Below are positions 42,438 to 53,550 of a stretch of 64,000 bases of DNA, one piece after another (within the stretch, counting starts at the first letter, position 1; the number at the start of each line of letters is the position of its first letter). The DNA is taken from assembly GCA_964007475.1 (NCBI GenBank), contig OZ023273.1, positions 87,748,930-87,812,929 of the forward strand, given 5' to 3'. The position numbers and the translations under genes were made by a program. Below the pieces are notes generated by a model. The model saw only the letters and a list, made by a program, of their open reading frames with translations, ran no database searches and was not told the origin of the DNA. Source of the DNA: Hybos culiciformis (lineage: Eukaryota; Arthropoda; Insecta; Diptera; Hybotidae).

Positions 42438-45018
42438 CCAACAATACAATTTCTATTCAATTTTAAATGTTTATAGAATGTTTTTTCAAAAAAACAGAAA
42501 AAAATTTTAAATAAAAAAAGAATAAATTTTCCATTTTAAGAATCAAAAACATTGAAAAAATTTTTGTCCGTAATTTTATTTTAAAAATTTCGTTTATCCG
42601 CTATGAAGAGAGGATGTCTCGCCTTTGTAATTCTAAAAAACCAAGTAAAACTATCACTTCTGACATTTTTTTTTAGAATTTCAAAAACAATGTTTGAGAC
42701 ATTTCTTCTTCTTCTTAATAAAATAACAAATTTTTTCAAAAAAAGATAAAATAAAATGTTTTATTTCAAATAATTTAAATTGCAGATCTACATTGTATAA
42801 AAAATTATCATTAAAAGTAATTCAAATGTAGTTCTTCCGAATATTATGAATTCATAAAAAAAAACCTACCTACATTTAATATTTAAAACTCAGATAATGT
42901 ATTCCAAAAAAAAACTATTCTCGATCAATTAACGATTTATTAGTTTACAGATATAAAATATAAACAACATAAGGGACGAAACTAGCGGTGGTACTAGGGT
43001 AATTTTTGGGAACAAAAAATTTATAGTAGATAGAAATCCTGTTTATATCCGTGGTACTGAGTAGGTAAGGGAGATTTGTAGTCATACAAAAAAAAAATAA
43101 TATTTTAATTGCCATAAAATTTGAACTCAATTTTTTCTTTACTTTATTTTTCGAATTTAAAAAATAACTGCGAGGTTGCACAAAAATAATATATACAATT
43201 TAATTTTTGCTTTAACCATGTTTTTCTAGAAAAATTTGTTTTTTTTTGTAGGTTTATTTTAAGGTTATTTTTTGTTTTAGGTTGCTGGCAAAAATTAAAA
43301 TAAAAAAATTAAAAAGAAAACAAATGAAAATGGTATAGAAGAATATCAATCATTGGAAAAAAAATAAAAAATTCCATACCACTTTTATGATTTTAAAACC
43401 GAATAAAAATTGCTTTCAGCCAGAAAGATAAAAAAAAAAAATTAAAAAAAATAGCGAGAAAAGAAAATCATGTATGTCTAATGAATATTATTCTTGTGTA
43501 CGGAACAAAAATTTCCACGAAAGCATTTGAAACAAAAAAAAACCAGAATGAAAACTTGTGTTTATCTTGACTGAATATTTTTATTTTAAAATTTTTTATT
43601 TTAAAATTCAAATAACATAAACCTTGTTTTGTAAGTTTTTTAATTTTTGGGTAAATTTAATTTTTTTCCTATAAATTTAAAACAAACATAAAGCTGTTTT
43701 TATTTTTTATTTGAATTTCCTTTTTTATAGTTCTTAAAATCACAGTTAATTATTTGAATTTATATTTTCCTATGCTCAGTTATACAAACAATGTTCGATT
43801 ACAATTATAGACGATTGAAACAAAAAAAGAAGATTCTCTTTCTTAATATTATTTACACACCAGCCATTCCAAGTCCAATTTCTTTTTAATTACAAAATTT
43901 TAAAATTTTTTGAGAGGCAATATTTGTTTATACTATCTCTGTGTAACTTCATTTTTATTATATTTCTTTTCGTTAAAAAATTATAATAAAATGTACCTAA
44001 TAATGAAAAATAAATATTTTCTCTATGTACCTACATAGAAGAAAAAGCGGAAGAGACTAATGTTATCTTGCATTAAAATAATTATGTACAACAGCATATA
44101 TAATTTATATATTACATAACTACAATTTTAATGTTCCATATATGAAAAACTTTTGTTTGTTAAAATTATTTTGACATCAATAGTTCTTTTTAGTTAAATA
44201 AAACTGAATAGGTTTTGGTAATATGAATGCATTTTAAGTAAAATATTAAGCTTATACAACATAATATTAAAAATTCAACTACACTTTAATACAACAATAT
44301 ATAGCAGGAAACTTCACTTAAATACAACAATACTTGAATAGTTGAATAGTTATCGTTCAAATTTTTTGAATTTTGTTTTTGAATATTTTGCTTATAGGTG
44401 GACAGGATATTAATAAATATAGGATCACATTTTTTTTTATTTTCTTTGAAACATTTATTCTGAATTTTAAAATAGCTTTGTAAAAAGATGGTTGCATATA
44501 TAGTAGTCAAGATATATAGATACACAGAAAAAATTTATATATTTAATTGTTATTATAACGAACATTAATAATTATTATGGTTTTCAGCTTTTACAACCAA
44601 CAATTAATTATGTGTTATTCATAACTTTGGTATAAAGATTCTTGAAAAAAAAATTTTGTTTGAAATTTTAAATAATATTTCCAAATCGTCTTTACCAAAT
44701 TTTAGTACCTTACATTCGACGTAATGTGTAAATTTTTTTTTTATCAATATTACATTTTACTTTCATGAATAATTTTTATTTACATTTTTTTACTGATTTT
44801 CAAAAATTGAAAAAAAGATATTCAGGAATTATTTGCATTTCCAATAACTATTTTTCATTTTTCTTTCATCACAAAAGAAAATTGCAGCACAATAACATAA
44901 TATTTTACCGCATATCTATAATTTGTATAATTCAATGTTATATAAAAATTAATTCATATTAAATTATTTTTTACAACAAAAAAGGTGCTAAAAACTTTCT
45001 TAAAACTTAATTTTTGAA
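42438..45018. other. AT-rich non-coding DNA
   Basis: About 2.6 kb with only chance frames. No element end, RNA gene or conserved motif was recognised. Confidence 0.6.
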
Positions 45019-45026
45019 CTTATAAT

Positions 45027-46049
45027 TAGGGATCGCAATACCGGGATCCCGGGATACCGGGATCCCGGTATTTCGGAAAAAAACCAATGAAAATCAATAC
45101 CGGTATTATATTTGTCAAAACCGGTATTTCGGTATTTAAATTTTTTTCTGAGGATTTATTATTCAATATTTTTTGATATTTTTAGTAGATTGTTTTTTAT
45201 AATTACAAACAAGTGCGGTTACTAAAAAATAAAAGTTTTAAGAGCCCTCGACGTGAAATTCTGTTTTCTATTTTTGCAGTTTTTTTTTGTTTTATTTTAC
45301 AGAAAATAAACGGCCGTGAAAAATGCGACAAAAATTGTACGAAAAACACCTCTACCAGAAAATCACAAAACTATATTTGAATTTTATTTCTGTGCAGAAA
45401 CTGTAATTTATCAAAAAAATTAAAAATTTGTTAGAAATAAATGAAATTAATTAAAAATTGTTTAGAAAATTAAAGAAATTCAAAATTTCACGTCACCAGC
45501 CCTGGAGAGTGGTATTTTAGCTTTATTTCTGCGTTTGAGATTTCTTATTATCTTTTTGCTTTACTTCAGAATCCAAGCAAATATGTTCAAGTATTTTAAA
45601 GGCTCATTTGGGCCAAAAAACTCAAAAAATTCGCTTCGCCTATCCTGGAGCCAGTTATATACTCTCTAACACATAAAAAAATCATATCAGTCGAGATTGT
45701 ATTAACTCTAGAACCAAAGCAAAACCAAGACCCATTTTCCGCACTGAGGGCTCTTAATAGTTTGTTGTATGTGTAGTTGCATTTGTATTTACTTAAATAT
45801 TTTAACAATTCTGCTGATTTAGTGTGAAAGTATTTTTTTTTACTTATTGGAGGTTGCAATTAGCAGTGGGTATGTTTTTTATTAATTAAATAATTTTTGT
45901 TTCTTTTTTATAATAATTATTATAGGTATTTTTTATTTTGAGAAATATTATTTTTTGGAATACCGGTATTAAAACCGGGATCCCGGTATCAGTAAGGTTC
46001 AATACCGAAATACCGGTATTGGTTTTTTTTGCTTTTTTTGCAATCCCTA
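45027..46049. mobile_element. hAT-3: 1023-bp hAT element with 8-bp TSD
   Basis: Starts TAGGGATCGCAATACCGGGA and ends with GCAATCCCTA, flanked by perfect CTTATAAT repeats (45019-45026 and 46050-46057). The ends resemble hAT-1 (TAGGGATTGCA), so the two may be served by related transposases. Dense ATACCGGGATCCCGGTA-type words at both ends form strong fold-backs. No transposase was recognised. It contains a nested TTAA-flanked element at 45242-45753. Confidence 0.93.
45242..45753. mobile_element. piggyBac-like MITE nested in hAT-3
   Basis: The ends are GAGCCCTCGACGTGAAA and, inverted, GAGCCCTCAGTGCGGAAAA, each abutting TTAA (45238-45241 and 45754-45757). An internal inverted copy of the left end occurs at about 45478-45505 (TTTCACGTCACCAGCCCTGG). 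The unit may therefore be a fold-back plus a unique arm. A truncated inverted relative lies in gypsy-2 at 20486-20703. Confidence 0.8.
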
Positions 46050-46057
46050 CTTATAAT

Positions 46058-47905
46058 TAGCAACCTGACATTTTTGTCATTTTTTCAAGTTAATCGTTAG
46101 ACTTTCATTTTACATTTATTTTATAGGCTGATATTTGACCTAAGTTTTTGCATTTCAGATTTAAAAAAAAAATTTTTTTTTGGGAGATATGACGATTATT
46201 GTATCAGAAGGCTTGGAAAATTTTGAAACTTCAAACTATCATCTCTCTGTTGTTAAATTTACAAGAATATTTTCAGATATCATTTTAAGTAGATATTCGT
46301 GCGAGCTTTCTTTGCAGGTGTTGGCAACTCGGTGTTGCCAGTTTAACCCATAGAGAAACCCTAAAAACACTGAAAAAACAAAAAATGGGTTTTTTCATTT
46401 GAATGTACTCCCTCAATTTTCAACCGATTTGGTCACTCTGTACCATTTTGGAAAGGTCTTCCAGACCACTTTAAAAAGCCGCTTTCGCAGGTTGAAATTT
46501 TTTAATGTTTTAGAAGATAATTCACTTCTTAGAATTTCCCCATACAAAAAAATGACCATTTTTACCCATTTTCAAAAAAGTTGTACTCCATGATCTTACG
46601 TACGATATTTTTCAAACTTCGCAGTCAAAAAGTATATATTTATACCTTTCCAAAGCCGCTTTCGCAGGTGAAATCGGTCCAGTACTTTCGGATTGGTGGC
46701 ATTTTATATAAAACCAGTTTTGAAGTTTTTTGATTCGAGTTTTGCTCAGTTTTAGTGTTGTTTTTACTGCATATATTTTCGAGAACTGTTTTAAACAGAC
46801 TCCCCTTCCATTTTACTTTCATAGACATTGTCATATAAGCTTTGAAATTCTTTTTTTTAATGTTTCTTCCACATCCATTTCATTTTCTTTCCAATTTTCT
46901 TTTCTAAACTTATAACCTAAACTTTTTGCTATTGTAATTTGTTTTTTCAGTATTTAATGCTATATGATTTTACAATAATTTCTGAAAGGCATACAGCAAG
47001 TTCTATAAAATCGAGTATCTCCGAACAGGGCTGAACTGGGAATGAATTTAGGACCGGGAAATTCAAATTATCTTTGTAAAAAAATTTTCTCACCCTTAAA
47101 AAAAAAATAATAGAAAACATTATAATTTTAGACAACAGATTTTAGTACCGCCCACCAGGAAACTCCTTCTAGCTTGTTAGGCCAGTCCAGCTGTGTCTCC
47201 GAATCATTCAAAATCTCACTCACGAGTTGTTTTGAGTCGCTTTTTTATTTTTTTTTAGTAGATAATTGTTTTAAATTATTCGAACGTTTTATCCGTTCAT
47301 TCACGTTCAAACATGCACTTCCTAAAAACATGTCCTCATAAATTTTGGTTTTTCAGTCATTTTTGTTATGGATTCGTTCTTTAAAATTGAATTTTTGAAT
47401 AATAACGGACATTTTTTTTTCGTAATTTTTTTAATTTGGCATACCTCTTTTATTTATTATTCGATTCTTAAAACTTTTTTTTTGTTGAAAAGGTCTTGAA
47501 ATGGTCTTTTTTTCGTTTTATTTCTGTAGTACAAATGTTGCCCAAAAGGTGGAGTAATTTTAGTTTAATACACAAAATTGGTTAAAACGCCATCTATACA
47601 ATATTTTCAGGAACTAAAACTTTCTAAAAAATGAAGGTAAACTGCTCCTGAATCAAAGTCTAGAACATCATGAAAGGCTATTTCGAAGTTTTCATACTCA
47701 AAAATGCTTAATCTCACAGTAAGGAAAAAGTAACGGTAAAACCTAAAAAAACCAAAATGGCGGCAAACTTGTTGAACAAACATAATTTCTAATATCTCTT
47801 TCTACCACTTTCAAGAATAAAAATCCAATTTTTGCAAAAAACGCGTTTTTGTCAGGTTGCTACTTATAATGTTCTTCATTTAGCAAATTGTTTTTCATTA
47901 GTATT
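46058..47905. other. non-coding DNA with short direct repeats
   Basis: The word AAGCCGCTTTCGCAGG occurs at about 46477 and 46662, each time next to CTTTCCAAA/GGAAAGG-type words. This suggests a decayed repeat. No gene is recognised. Confidence 0.45.
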
Positions 47906-48195
47906 TCATAATATCTTTCTTGATATGGAAATGGAAAGAAATGGAATTGGCTCATAAATGTCACTTTCCTTTTGTCGTACTTTTCGAATAGTTCGTTGCA
48001 TAGATCGTTTGAGTGGCATATAAAAAGAAACCGCAGGTGAAACTGTTGACACTACATTCGTCAATATTTCCTGTGTTGAACCTATATTTGATATTTTACT
48101 TTGCCCTCGTAAAATTTGCATATTTTCTTTTGATTCCACGTCTGCAGCATTCGCTGCATGATTATGGTCTTTTAGTTTTTTAAAAATTGATCTGT
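47906..48195 (-). pseudogene. FLYWCH/MULE-type protein fragment
   Basis: The minus-strand frame reads LKDHNHAANAADVESKENMQ, then a helix, VSPAVSFYMPLKRSMQRTIR and KVRQKESDIYEPIPFLS. In FLYWCH zinc-finger proteins and MULE-like transposases the final His-x-His of the finger is followed by such a segment (HNH..NA...E, then L....++R.I+R.R......P). About 95 codons survive. The transposase core expected downstream (lower coordinates) is absent. It may be an exon of a FLYWCH family gene or an element remnant. Confidence 0.6.
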
Positions 48196-48615
48196 TTAAT
48201 TAATCAATTAAACGTTTAAATATTATTAGTTTTTAATACCATAAGTCTATAAGTCGCACACATATTTTATTTAAAATTTAAGTAAAACTACATAATTTAA
48301 ATGTTATCGATAGGCCTTGATTAAAAAAATTTATTTCTTCTACAAGAATTTTGTGTCTTTTTTACCATACAATCGTAAATTTAATAAAAAAAACATGATT
48401 TAAGCGAAAATTAGGTTTGATCAAATTCTCATAAAATTTTTATTTTTAAAATCATTTTAATAATCAATGTAGATTTCTTGGCAAGTACCTTAAAATAATT
48501 TTTAATTAATGACAAAAGGTGTTTTTACTTTGATCAATATTATATACAAATTTTTATGTTAATTTTAAACTTACCCTAGTATTTCGTCACATTCTCTTAT
48601 TGGCATTTCTTTAGG
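48196..48615. other. AT-rich non-coding DNA between gene fragments
   Basis: Nothing recognised. Confidence 0.6.
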
Positions 48616-48975
48616 TTATTGAGGATCTCCCAGCTCCAAAATGTAACAATTAAAATAAAATTTATTTAATTTGTCTTTGCAGCTATCCCAAAAACAAATA
48701 TCTTTCTGGATTTTTATTACTTCGAGATCATTTTTTTCCCCTGTCCAAATGGCAAACAGACAATAGTCTCTATTAGTAATATTCAACTGCCCCTGGATTT
48801 GATAATAATACTCAGAAGTTGGCCTCAAAAGTAATTGATTATTTTGATTAGTTTTTAGATATTTCAAAGATTTTAATAACAATTCCTTTGAAATATCTTT
48901 ATTAAACAATTTAATTGGGCATTTAATTTCAATAATTCTATTTTCCTCAACTAATCCATCGGAGTAGCACCCAAA
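48616..48975 (-). pseudogene. YqaJ-type nuclease (viral recombinase fold), partial
   Basis: The minus strand encodes GCYSDGLVEENRIIEIKCPI, with the Asp and the E-x-K motif of YqaJ/lambda-exonuclease-like nucleases. It continues with LLLRPTSEYYYQIQGQLNIT, DYCLFAIWTGEKNDLEVIKI and DICFWDSCKDKLNKFYFNCY, ending LGDPQ. The D...EIKCP...YY.QIQGQ motifs make a metal-binding nuclease core, which in this family acts on DNA ends. In insects it is often found as a domain in transposon-associated or uncharacterised proteins. The N-terminal part is missing; the upstream sequence joins in another frame. The domain looks intact apart from this. Confidence 0.75.
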
Positions 48976-49145
48976 TAAAACGTTGAGATACTAGACCATC
49001 ACATTCAGATACTAGACCATCATCCTCAGTAACAATATAGTCACAGTACATATTAGGATCGTGATGTTCTGACTTTTGGTCCACATTTATTACAGAAGTC
49101 TGTGGAAAAAAAGATTTGAGCCCAAAAGAAATGGTTGCAGAATCA
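48976..49145 (-). pseudogene. open segment upstream of the YqaJ domain
   Basis: The minus strand stays open from 49267 to about 48965 and reads SATISFGLKSFFPQTSVINV, then HHDPNMYCDYIVTEDDGLVS. A 15-bp word GATGGTCTAGTATCT is duplicated at about 48993 and 49014, and the frame then differs from that of the nuclease. This is probably the linker or N-terminal part of the same protein, put out of frame by the duplication. Confidence 0.35.
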
Positions 49146-49265
49146 ACATTTTTAGATGTTGATGCTTCAACATTCTTGGTCGTTGATGCTGTAACATTCT
49201 TGGATGTTGATGCTGCAACATTCTTGGATGTTGATACTTCAACATTTTTGCATGTTGATGCTTCT
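49146..49265 (-). repeat. five tandem 24-bp units in open frame
   Basis: Five units of ACATTCTTGGATGTTGATGC plus four bases, each slightly different. They encode an eight-residue STSKNVEA-like repeat on the minus strand, in frame with the open segment leading to the YqaJ domain. On the plus strand they encode TFLDVDAS. The minus reading is preferred because of the neighbour. Confidence 0.8.
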
Positions 49266-50479
49266 AATTTTTCAATATTTTTTCTAAAATATTTTGAATT
49301 TGGTTGTAAAGTATTAAATTCTTCATTAGAAAGAAATTTTATAATTTATTTAGAACGTTTTTTGAAATTTGAAGGGAATATGCAAATATTCTATACATAG
49401 TCTTTTATTTTTACAAAATGTTCCTAGGTTCTTTATTTTTATACGAAAATATTTTCCATCCATTCTAGAATATGCAAAACAAAACCAAACATAAAGTGGG
49501 ATTTTGATTTTTTCGTAATTGGTGTCAGATAACAAATTAATTTTCTGTAGAAAAAACAGATCATATATATCAGGGGTGTCAACTGATTTTTGTATAAGAT
49601 CGACTTCACTCAGTAAAAATCCTCTGCGATCTACTTTTTCTAAAAGTAGGAGTACGAGGAAAATGCAATATTTAGGGATCCAAATTCTAAGTGTTACAAG
49701 TTTTCATCACCTTTTTTTATTAGGTATTTTCACTGGCAGAAAGAACCCGTATGTTTTTAAAAAATTTTACCCATAAGGAAAATAATTTAATTGAAAATTT
49801 TATTAATAGAATTTTATTGTACTGGTAAATAATATTGTACATAATATAATAATTAGTATTTTATACCGCAATTGAATAAATTTATTGATAACATTCTCTG
49901 AAGAAATTAATTTAAATTATTTTATAATTAATAGTACAGGCAAATTAAATCGAAAATCATCAAATAAACAAAAAAAATATGTGAGTCTCGGACACACGGA
50001 AGAAGTGAAACTTCATGGCAAGTAGTATTTTCTGTAGCGGCTAAATAAATATTTAAAATGGCCAAGTGCATATAAGACATGACGCATATCGATTTTTTCG
50101 ACGGCGACTAGTTGATTTTTGTCCTTCGACTGCTGCGGCAAGTCGTTTTAAAATAACTTGTTTTGGGGGAATTCGGCGGCTTAGAAAAAATTAAACAAAA
50201 AGAATTAAAAACCAGCGACTACTTAGATATAAAAACATTTAAAAATTCTAAAATACTTTTTAAGCTCAAAAAGTTTAGTGGCATAATGGCTTTTAAATTA
50301 TTTCAAAATGTCTAGAATTATGGCTGCATGGCAACACTGATTGCCAGATGATTTCTACTATATTTTACGCTGTAAACACAATGCCGGTTACAACTATATT
50401 ATTAGCGACAATAATGTATGAAAAAACTGCAGCGTGGCTTAAATCATGTTTTCTTTTTGTTGCCCGAAAAGTTTCATGT
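49266..50479. other. non-coding DNA
   Basis: CAGGGGTGTCAACTGATTTT at about 49571 looks like one hAT end, but no matching right end was found. No gene is recognised. Confidence 0.5.
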
Positions 50480-50755
50480 TTAAGTATTAGTACTTCTTCT
50501 GAAAATGAATTGGAATAAAAATATTCTACATGCATTGCATTAATGGAATTTAATAGCAAAAATAATTTATACTAACAACTCAATTACAAATTACTTCAAA
50601 AAAAAATCTGTTTTAGTTAAAAGAGCATTTTCAAATATGCCGGCAAAATTTGACATTAGTATTTCTTCCGAAAAATAATTTTAATAAAAATATTCCTCCT
50701 GCATTTTATTAGTGTAATTAAATGTCAAAAATAAATTACACTAACAAACTAAAAA
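50480..50755 (+). repeat. two-copy diverged direct repeat
   Basis: A segment of about 95-100 bases near 50480-50575 (TTAGTACTTCTTCTGAAAAT, AATAAAAATATTCTACATGC) recurs at about 50655-50755 with roughly 75-80% identity. Confidence 0.6.
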
Positions 50756-50904
50756 TTACATTAAGAAAAATTAATATCAAAAATAAATTATCTACAAAAT
50801 AGGTGCATGTGGAACATTTTTATTCAGAATACATATTTGTATTAAAAAAACTTTTTGAAAATTAGCACTAATAATTTATAAATGAAATATTTTTTTTATA
50901 ATTG

Positions 50905-51119
50905 TGTGGGGTTTTAATTGGAATAAAAAATTGTAATTTTATTAAACTTAAAATTACTTTATTAATCAAAATCACAAAAATATTTCAAATAAAAAAATAA
51001 AAACTTGCTTCTTGCATTATGCATTAACGAAGACTGTACTTCGTATGTTAGTAATTGACATATATAAAAACAAAAATGATCAGCTGTCATTAATATGCTA
51101 CGGCTCTGTTGACGCCACA
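50905..51119 (-). repeat. gypsy-3 3' LTR
   Basis: 215 bp with TG..CA ends. It contains ATCAGCTGTCATTAATATGC near the plus-strand right end, as in the other LTR. Confidence 0.95.
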
Positions 51120-51138
51120 GTACTCCGCTGCCAAAATT

Positions 51139-53550
51139 TTATCTAAATCTTAACGGAACACGTACGATTCGATTGGATTTGGTGACTTTTTCTTGAGGTG
51201 GAGTTTTCGAATTTTCAACTTCACTTGGTAGATTTTCGGTTGATTTAGTAGAAATTTGTTCTGACGTATCTTGATTAACTTCTTGGGGATCTTTTAAAAT
51301 GAAAGCAGACTTCAAACGATCAATTGAAATTTTGGTGTGTTTACCATGAACTTTTATTTGAAATGTTTTGTCGTATTTTTTTAAAACCTCATAAGGTCCA
51401 TCGTAAGGTGGTTCTAGTGATGCTCGTACAGAGTCGTTTCTAACAAAAACGTGAGTGCATGTTGCTAATGATTTTTGTATAAAAATTTTTCCACTACTAT
51501 GATGAAATGTTGATGTTGGCTTTAATTTTCTCATATTGTAGCGCAAACTTTTTACAAATTCTGTTTCGAGTAAATTAATCTTTGTTGCAGTAAAAAATTC
51601 GCCAGGCAGTCTTAAAGTTGTTCCAAATACCATATCAGCCGGAGTAGCCTTTAAATCTTCTTTGTAAGCTGATCTTAAGCCGAGCAAAATAATTGGTAAA
51701 GTTTCAGTCCGATTATAATTTTGTTGACACATGATTGAAGATTTTAGTTGTCTGTGCCATCTTTCAATGATGCCGTTAGCTTGCGGATGATATGGTGTTG
51801 TAGTTATGTGCTGTACTCCCAATAATCTACTTAGCTCATGAAAATTTTGCGATTCAAATTGTCGTCCCAAATCTGATGTAATTCTTAAAGGAACTCCAAA
51901 TTGTGATATCCAATTTTCTACCAAATTTTTTGCAACATTTTCTGCTGTAATATTTTTCAATGGTATAGCGGATGGCCATCGTGTAAATCTGTCGATTATA
52001 GTGACACAGTAGCGATAGTCGTTAGATAGTTTCATTGGACCAATAATATCTATGTTTAGATGTTCGAATCTCTGACTAGGTCGAATAAATATTGATACTG
52101 CAGTTTTGTTGTGACGTTGTACTTTGCTACGTTGACATTCAATACAATTTTGTACTACCTTTTTACAATACTGATGAATTTTTGGCCAAACGAAACGGTG
52201 ACGAACCAAATTTAAAGTTGCTTTAACACCTGGATGAGCAATACTATGTAATTTTTTGATGATTGATAATCTAAACTTTTCAGGAATAAATGGTCTTGTC
52301 ATATTATTTGATGTATCACAATAAATTAATTTATCAGAATTTAAAATAGGCAATAATTTTAATTCTAATGAACTTTTAGTTGGTGTTTCTAAAATTTCAG
52401 CTAGAAATGGATCATTTGCTTGTTCGTCAGCAATATCTTCATAATTACTTTTAAAATTTTCTATTGCTTCTAGTCTTGATAAAAAATCTGCAACAACATT
52501 AAATTTGCCCGGGATGTGTTCAATATCTGTTGTAAATTGAATTATGTAATCTTGTTGTCTAATTCTTCTCTGAGATGTTTCATTAATTTTATTACCGGTT
52601 TTTGTTTTCATTCTACTAAAAGTATGTACGATAGGTTTGTGATCTGTATAAACTCGAAATAATCTTCCTTCCAGCAAATATTGGAAATGTTTAATGCTTT
52701 CGTATATTGACAATAATTCACGATCGTAAGTACAATAGTTCATTTGAGTTCTACTTAATCTTTTTGAGAAGAATGCTAGTGGCTCAATTTTTTCATTAAC
52801 GATTTGATGTAATGCGCCACCAATTGCTATATCTGAAGCGTCGGTAACTAAAATTAATTTGGCGTCGACTTTTGGATATACTAAAAGTGTAGCGTTTGCT
52901 AATTCTTCTTTGCAGATATCAAAAGATTTTTTTGATTCTTCTGTCCAAATTATTTTGCTGTTATCATTTTTCTTATTCCCTTTTATAAGATTTTGCAAAG
53001 GAATTTGATTTGTAACTGCATTTGGCAAAAAGCGCCGATAAAAATTTATCATTGCCAAAAATCTTTTTAAATTTTTTGCTACCTTTGGTAACTCGAAGGT
53101 TTTAATTATTTCAACTTTTTCAGGTAGCGGTTTTATACCTTTTTTGTCAAGATGATGTCCCAAAAATTTTATTTCTTTTTCAACAAAGATGCATTTTGAG
53201 ATGTTGATAATAAGATTATTTTCTTTTAATCGATAAAATACTGTTTCTAGATGTATTAAATGTTCATTTAAATTTTTTGAAGCTATTATCATATCGTCTA
53301 TAAAAATTTTGACAAACTGCAAATCTCGAAAAATATTGTCCATATTGCGTTGCTGAGTTTGTGCTGCGCCATTTAAACCCGGTGGCATGTAAACAAACTC
53401 AAATAGACCAAATGGTGTAATTATTGCAGTTTTACAGATGTCATCTTCGTTTACAGGAGTTTGGTGGAAAGCTTTTCGTAAATCTATTTTAGAAAAAATC
53501 ATGCAACCTTCTAGATCGTCCATCATATTCTGTAAAAAAGGAATTGGATA
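51139..53550 (-). pseudogene. gypsy-3 Pol (RT, RNase H, integrase), RT start deleted
   Basis: A 795-codon frame without stops runs to TAA at 51139. From its first Met: RT FIDD at residues 75-78 and FLGHHLDKKGIKPLP at about 121-135; RNase H with TDASD (Asp 229), YDRE (Glu 270) and TDHK (Asp 295); integrase HHCC head (His 427, His 431, Cys 461, Cys 464); and core Asp 493, Asp 552 and Glu 588, exactly D-x35-E between the last two. The tail ends in SIDRLKSAFI and RVPLRFR. Reading continues upstream of the Met to YPIPFLQ, where about 25-30 residues of the RT fingers are missing against gypsy-1, and the gag frame is one base out. RT should therefore be inactive although integrase looks complete. 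Confidence 0.9.

Noticed and set aside
42945..43181. 78-codon minus-strand frame
   Set aside because: Composition is Phe/Lys/Tyr-driven, with no motif or splice context.
49571..49780. Left end of a further hAT element (CAGGGGTGTCAA)
   Set aside because: No matching right end or 8-bp duplication was found.
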